Below are positions 14,374-16,902 of a DNA stretch of 16,902 nucleotides, piece by piece; the stretch's first letter is position 1; each line of letters opens with the position of its first letter. The stretch comes from Alphaproteobacteria bacterium (lineage in GTDB: Bacteria > Pseudomonadota > Alphaproteobacteria > UBA6615), in contig JABDJY010000483.1 of assembly GCA_013003285.1 (NCBI GenBank), positions 1 to 16,902 of the forward strand, given 5' to 3'. Made by a program: the position numbers and the translations under genes. Below the pieces are notes generated by a model that worked only from the letters and a program-made list of their open reading frames with translations, had not been told where the DNA came from and did not search any database.

Positions 14374-16902
14374 CTAGAAATTCAGGGAAATATCGGTGTG
14401 TTTGGCACGGCACGCGGCAACGCTTCGCGCGATGCTGGTCGGCAGGCGGTCCTGTAGGCGTAAGCCGATCGAGTTCTTTATGGCGTCGTCATAGCTGGTG
14501 AGGCCGGCGAATAGATCGGTCGCCGCGCGTTCGCGCCAGGTCACTTCGTTTTTATAAAGATCGATGGCCTCGGCGACGAACTCGACGGTTTTCTCACGAC
14601 CCTTTCCATCTTTCTTCAAGGCGCGATCGGCCTTGGTCAACACTGAGTTGATCGCACTGATATCCGGTGCTGCCCTGCTCAGGGTGCTACGGGCCGCTTT
14701 CAGGGCGGCTTTGACCTCTTCGACCGACCCGTTCTCGGCAATCGACGTAAGCGCATCCATATCTGCTGAAACCGATGCCAGATCGCTACCTGACAGAGCC
14801 ACGGCCAAGGTTTTCTGAACAGGTTCGTAGGCCCTATCCACATTGCGGCGATAGTCTCGGCGAGCTTTTTTCTCCGCGCTCAATAGGCTTACGAACTGTT
14901 TTTGTTCGGCTTCCCAGCTTTGCGGAATTTCGTTCATGACAGCAGTTTTTTCGGCCTTCAAGGCTTCGATGCGATTCTCGGCATCGCTGATGTCTGACGG
15001 TATCGTTGCTTCACTACGTTTAAGGCGCCTGATGTCGTTTGTAAGTTCGGCGATCTCGTCGTCGATATCCCGCACTTCCTGCTGTAGGCGGCGCACGCCT
15101 TTATGAATTGGGCGATAACCGACGGTGGCTTGCTCCACATTGGCGGCGGCAGCGCGTACCTGGGTCACAAGCTCGAATGTCCCCAGCGCCATATCGAAAC
15201 TCTTGGCCAGTTCCGTTTGGCGGTTTTCCGGCAGATAACTGATGTCGAGGCGCATGGCGGTTTGAATTTGGTCTTTGAGGGCGTCGCCACTCTCGTCATA
15301 AACCGCGAATAAATGTTGTTCGATACATTGCTGGAGCCGCGGGTTTTTTGGCGGCGGCGCGGTATCGGCGGTGAGGAAGGATTGGTTGGGCAGGAAGTTC
15401 ACCAGGCTGGGGAATGTGCCGGCAATGGCGAGCCCCACCAACTGCAGCGCAATGAAGGCGACGACGCCCTTGTAGATATCGGTCGTCTTGACCTCGATCG
15501 GCGCCACACCGCGCAGATAGAACAGGGCAAAACCAAAGGGCGGCGTTAGGAACGACGTTTGCATGTTCACGCCGATCATCACGCCGAGCCATACGGCGGT
15601 CACGTTCGCGCCGGGATCGGACAATAGGATCGGGGCGACAATGGGCACGACGACCACTGCGATTTCGATGAAGTCGAGAAAAAAGCCGAGGAAGAATATC
15701 ACCGCCATTACGACAATGAATTGTGCCCAGAACCCGCCCGGCAGGCTGGTCAGGAATTCCTTCACCAGTTCTTCGCCGCCGAAACTGCGAAATGCTGCGG
15801 TCAACATGGCGGCGCCGAGCAGGATGATGAAGACCATCGAGGTGGTCTTGGCGGTTTCCACCATGACGCCTTTCAGCGTCTCGTCGATCTGTACCGTCCG
15901 CCAACCGCTCCAAGCGACGGCAACAAGCAGGCCTAAGACGGCGATGACCGCCAGGATGATGCCGATCGTGTCCGTCCTCGTGTCGATGCTTTTGATGTTG
16001 AGGTCGAATTGGCTCAGCAAAACAAAAATGGCGACGATCGATATGATGGCGATTATTGCTGGCGTAAAGGCGCCGCGCTTCCCCTCCATCAGCCGGTAAC
16101 CGGCCATGATCATGGCTCCGATGGCCCCAATCGCGCCGGCCTGGTTGACCGTGGCGACACCCATAATGATCGATCCCAGAACCGCTAAGATCAATGTCAG
16201 CGGCGGGACCAATGCCAGAACGACATGGAAGGCGAATTGCAGGTCGAATTTGCCCTCTGATGGTACCGGCGGCGCCATCTTGGGCCGCACCAATGCGGTG
16301 ATCAGAATGTAGGTAACATAGAGTCCGACAAGAACGAGTCCGGGCGCCAGCGCGCCCAGAAACATATCGCCGGCGCTGGTCGAGGTGATGCCGAATTCGG
16401 TCGGTAAGACCGATTGGCCGGTGGCGTTCTTATACTCGATTTGCCGCAGCGTGCCGGCCTGATCGGTCGCGTTCGACAGTTGGTCGGCGAGGATGATCAG
16501 CACGATCGACGGCGGGATGATTTGGCCCAGGGTACCAGCCGCGGCAATCGTGCCCGAGGCCAGCGATTTGGAATAATTGTTGCGCAACATCGCCGGCAAC
16601 GAGATCAGCCCCATGGCCACGACGGTGGCCCCCAGGATGCCTGTGGTGGCGGCGAGTAGGGCGCCGACCAGTACCACCGAAATGCCGAGGCCGCCCGGTA
16701 TCGGACCGAAAAGTTGCGCCATGGTGACCAGAAGGTCTTCGGCGATCTTCGAGCGCTGCAGCATGATGCCCATGAACACGAACAGGGGCACAGCGATCAG
16801 TGTATCGCGCTCGACTTCCCAATAGACGCCGCGAAAATTGGTAACGCCGGCGGAGAGCCACTGACCAGGTCCATCCTGGGCGAAATAGGCGCTCACATCG
16901 CC
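14374..16902 (-). CDS. TRAP transporter large permease with long C-terminal soluble extension (5' end beyond window)
   Basis: Large (DctM-type) membrane subunit of a TRAP transporter, which imports an organic solute with Na+ or H+ using a periplasmic binding protein. The frame is open to the right edge, so roughly the first 50 residues are missing; 842 residues are visible. Counting from GTG 16896, family motifs are IAVPLFVFMGIMLQRSKIAEDL, GTLGQIIPPSIVLIILADQ, and MQTSFLTPPFGFALFYLRGV near 445-463. The last of these suggests the mannitol/chloroaromatic-type subfamily. Between the two halves lies a linker with two further hydrophobic stretches (about 280-296 and 310-330). The membrane part ends near residue 505. 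The final 330 residues (nucleotides 14374-15363) are hydrophilic, with a heptad-like stretch at about 598-660, and resemble no domain I know. The small permease and binding protein, if clustered, lie outside. Substrate unknown. Confidence 0.9.
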   Translation of the reverse strand, partial: GDVSAYFAQDGPGQWLSAGVTNFRGVYWEVERDTLIAVPLFVFMGIMLQRSKIAEDLLVTMAQLFGPIPGGLGISVVLVGALLAATTGILGATVVAMGLISLPAMLRNNYSKSLASGTIAAAGTLGQIIPPSIVLIILADQLSNATDQAGTLRQIEYKNATGQSVLPTEFGITSTSAGDMFLGALAPGLVLVGLYVTYILITALVRPKMAPPVPSEGKFDLQFAFHVVLALVPPLTLILAVLGSIIMGVATVNQAGAIGAIGAMIMAGYRLMEGKRGAFTPAIIAIISIVAIFVLLSQFDLNIKSIDTRTDTIGIILAVIAVLGLLVAVAWSGWRTVQIDETLKGVMVETAKTTSMVFIILLGAAMLTAAFRSFGGEELVKEFLTSLPGGFWAQFIVVMAVIFFLGFFLDFIEIAVVVVPIVAPILLSDPGANVTAVWLGVMIGVNMQTSFLTPPFGFALFYLRGVAPIEVKTTDIYKGVVAFIALQLVGLAIAGTFPSLVNFLPNQSFLTADTAPPPKNPRLQQCIEQHLFAVYDESGDALKDQIQTAMRLDISYLPENRQTELAKSFDMALGTFELVTQVRAAAANVEQATVGYRPIHKGVRRLQQEVRDIDDEIAELTNDIRRLKRSEATIPSDISDAENRIEALKAEKTAVMNEIPQSWEAEQKQFVSLLSAEKKARRDYRRNVDRAYEPVQKTLAVALSGSDLASVSADMDALTSIAENGSVEEVKAALKAARSTLSRAAPDISAINSVLTKADRALKKDGKGREKTVEFVAEAIDLYKNEVTWRERAATDLFAGLTSYDDAIKNSIGLRLQDRLPTSIARSVAACRAKHTDISLNF

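Noticed and set aside
1..16902. tRNA or rRNA genes, CRISPR arrays, insertion sequences, integrases, attachment sites, toxin-antitoxin pairs or other defence genes
   Set aside because: Looked for by eye on both strands and not found; gene content is ordinary chromosomal housekeeping plus catabolism and transport.

Overview
The window (about 58-60% G+C by eye) looks like chromosomal DNA of an alphaproteobacterium, probably a Rhodospirillales-like or uncultured marine lineage. This rests on gene order and protein character: an omega subunit with a long acidic tail, a single bifunctional Rsh, a ParC with a Gln at the usual quinolone-site Ser, a family 5 uracil-DNA glycosylase next to a LabA/NYN protein, and the run folK, rpoZ, rsh, pdxJ, acpS, lepB, rnc, era, recO, parC. 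The placement is inferred from recalled synteny, not from a tree.

Layout. (1) 29-2193, plus strand: tyrosine catabolism, with 4-hydroxyphenylpyruvate dioxygenase followed by a fumarylacetoacetate hydrolase-family gene whose frame is broken twice. (2) 2196-3478, minus strand: a family 5 uracil-DNA glycosylase and an upstream NYN-domain protein with a very acidic tail, coupled and driven from an AT-rich promoter region shared divergently with folK. (3) 3633-4727, plus: folK, then rpoZ with its own strong sigma70-type promoter and a clear intrinsic terminator. (4) 4766-11352, plus: a tight housekeeping operon rsh-pdxJ-acpS-lepB-rnc-era-recO with stop/start overlaps at three junctions (pdxJ/acpS, lepB/rnc, rnc/era). 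(5) 11427-13655 parC and 13743-14342 bioY, plus. (6) 14374 to the right edge, minus: a TRAP transporter large permease, truncated at its N-terminus by the window edge, with an unusual C-terminal soluble, coiled-coil-rich extension of about 330 residues.

The operon joins stringent response ((p)ppGpp), pyridoxal phosphate synthesis, acyl-carrier-protein activation, signal peptide removal, RNA processing, ribosome assembly and recombination repair. This is an ordinary growth-related cluster. No tRNA, rRNA, CRISPR, insertion sequence or prophage was seen, and no gene-free stretch exceeds about 155 bases. I do not see a convincing new multi-gene system. The observations most worth checking are the two lesions in the FAH gene, the C-terminal extension of the TRAP permease, and active-site-adjacent substitutions in the UDG and NYN proteins.
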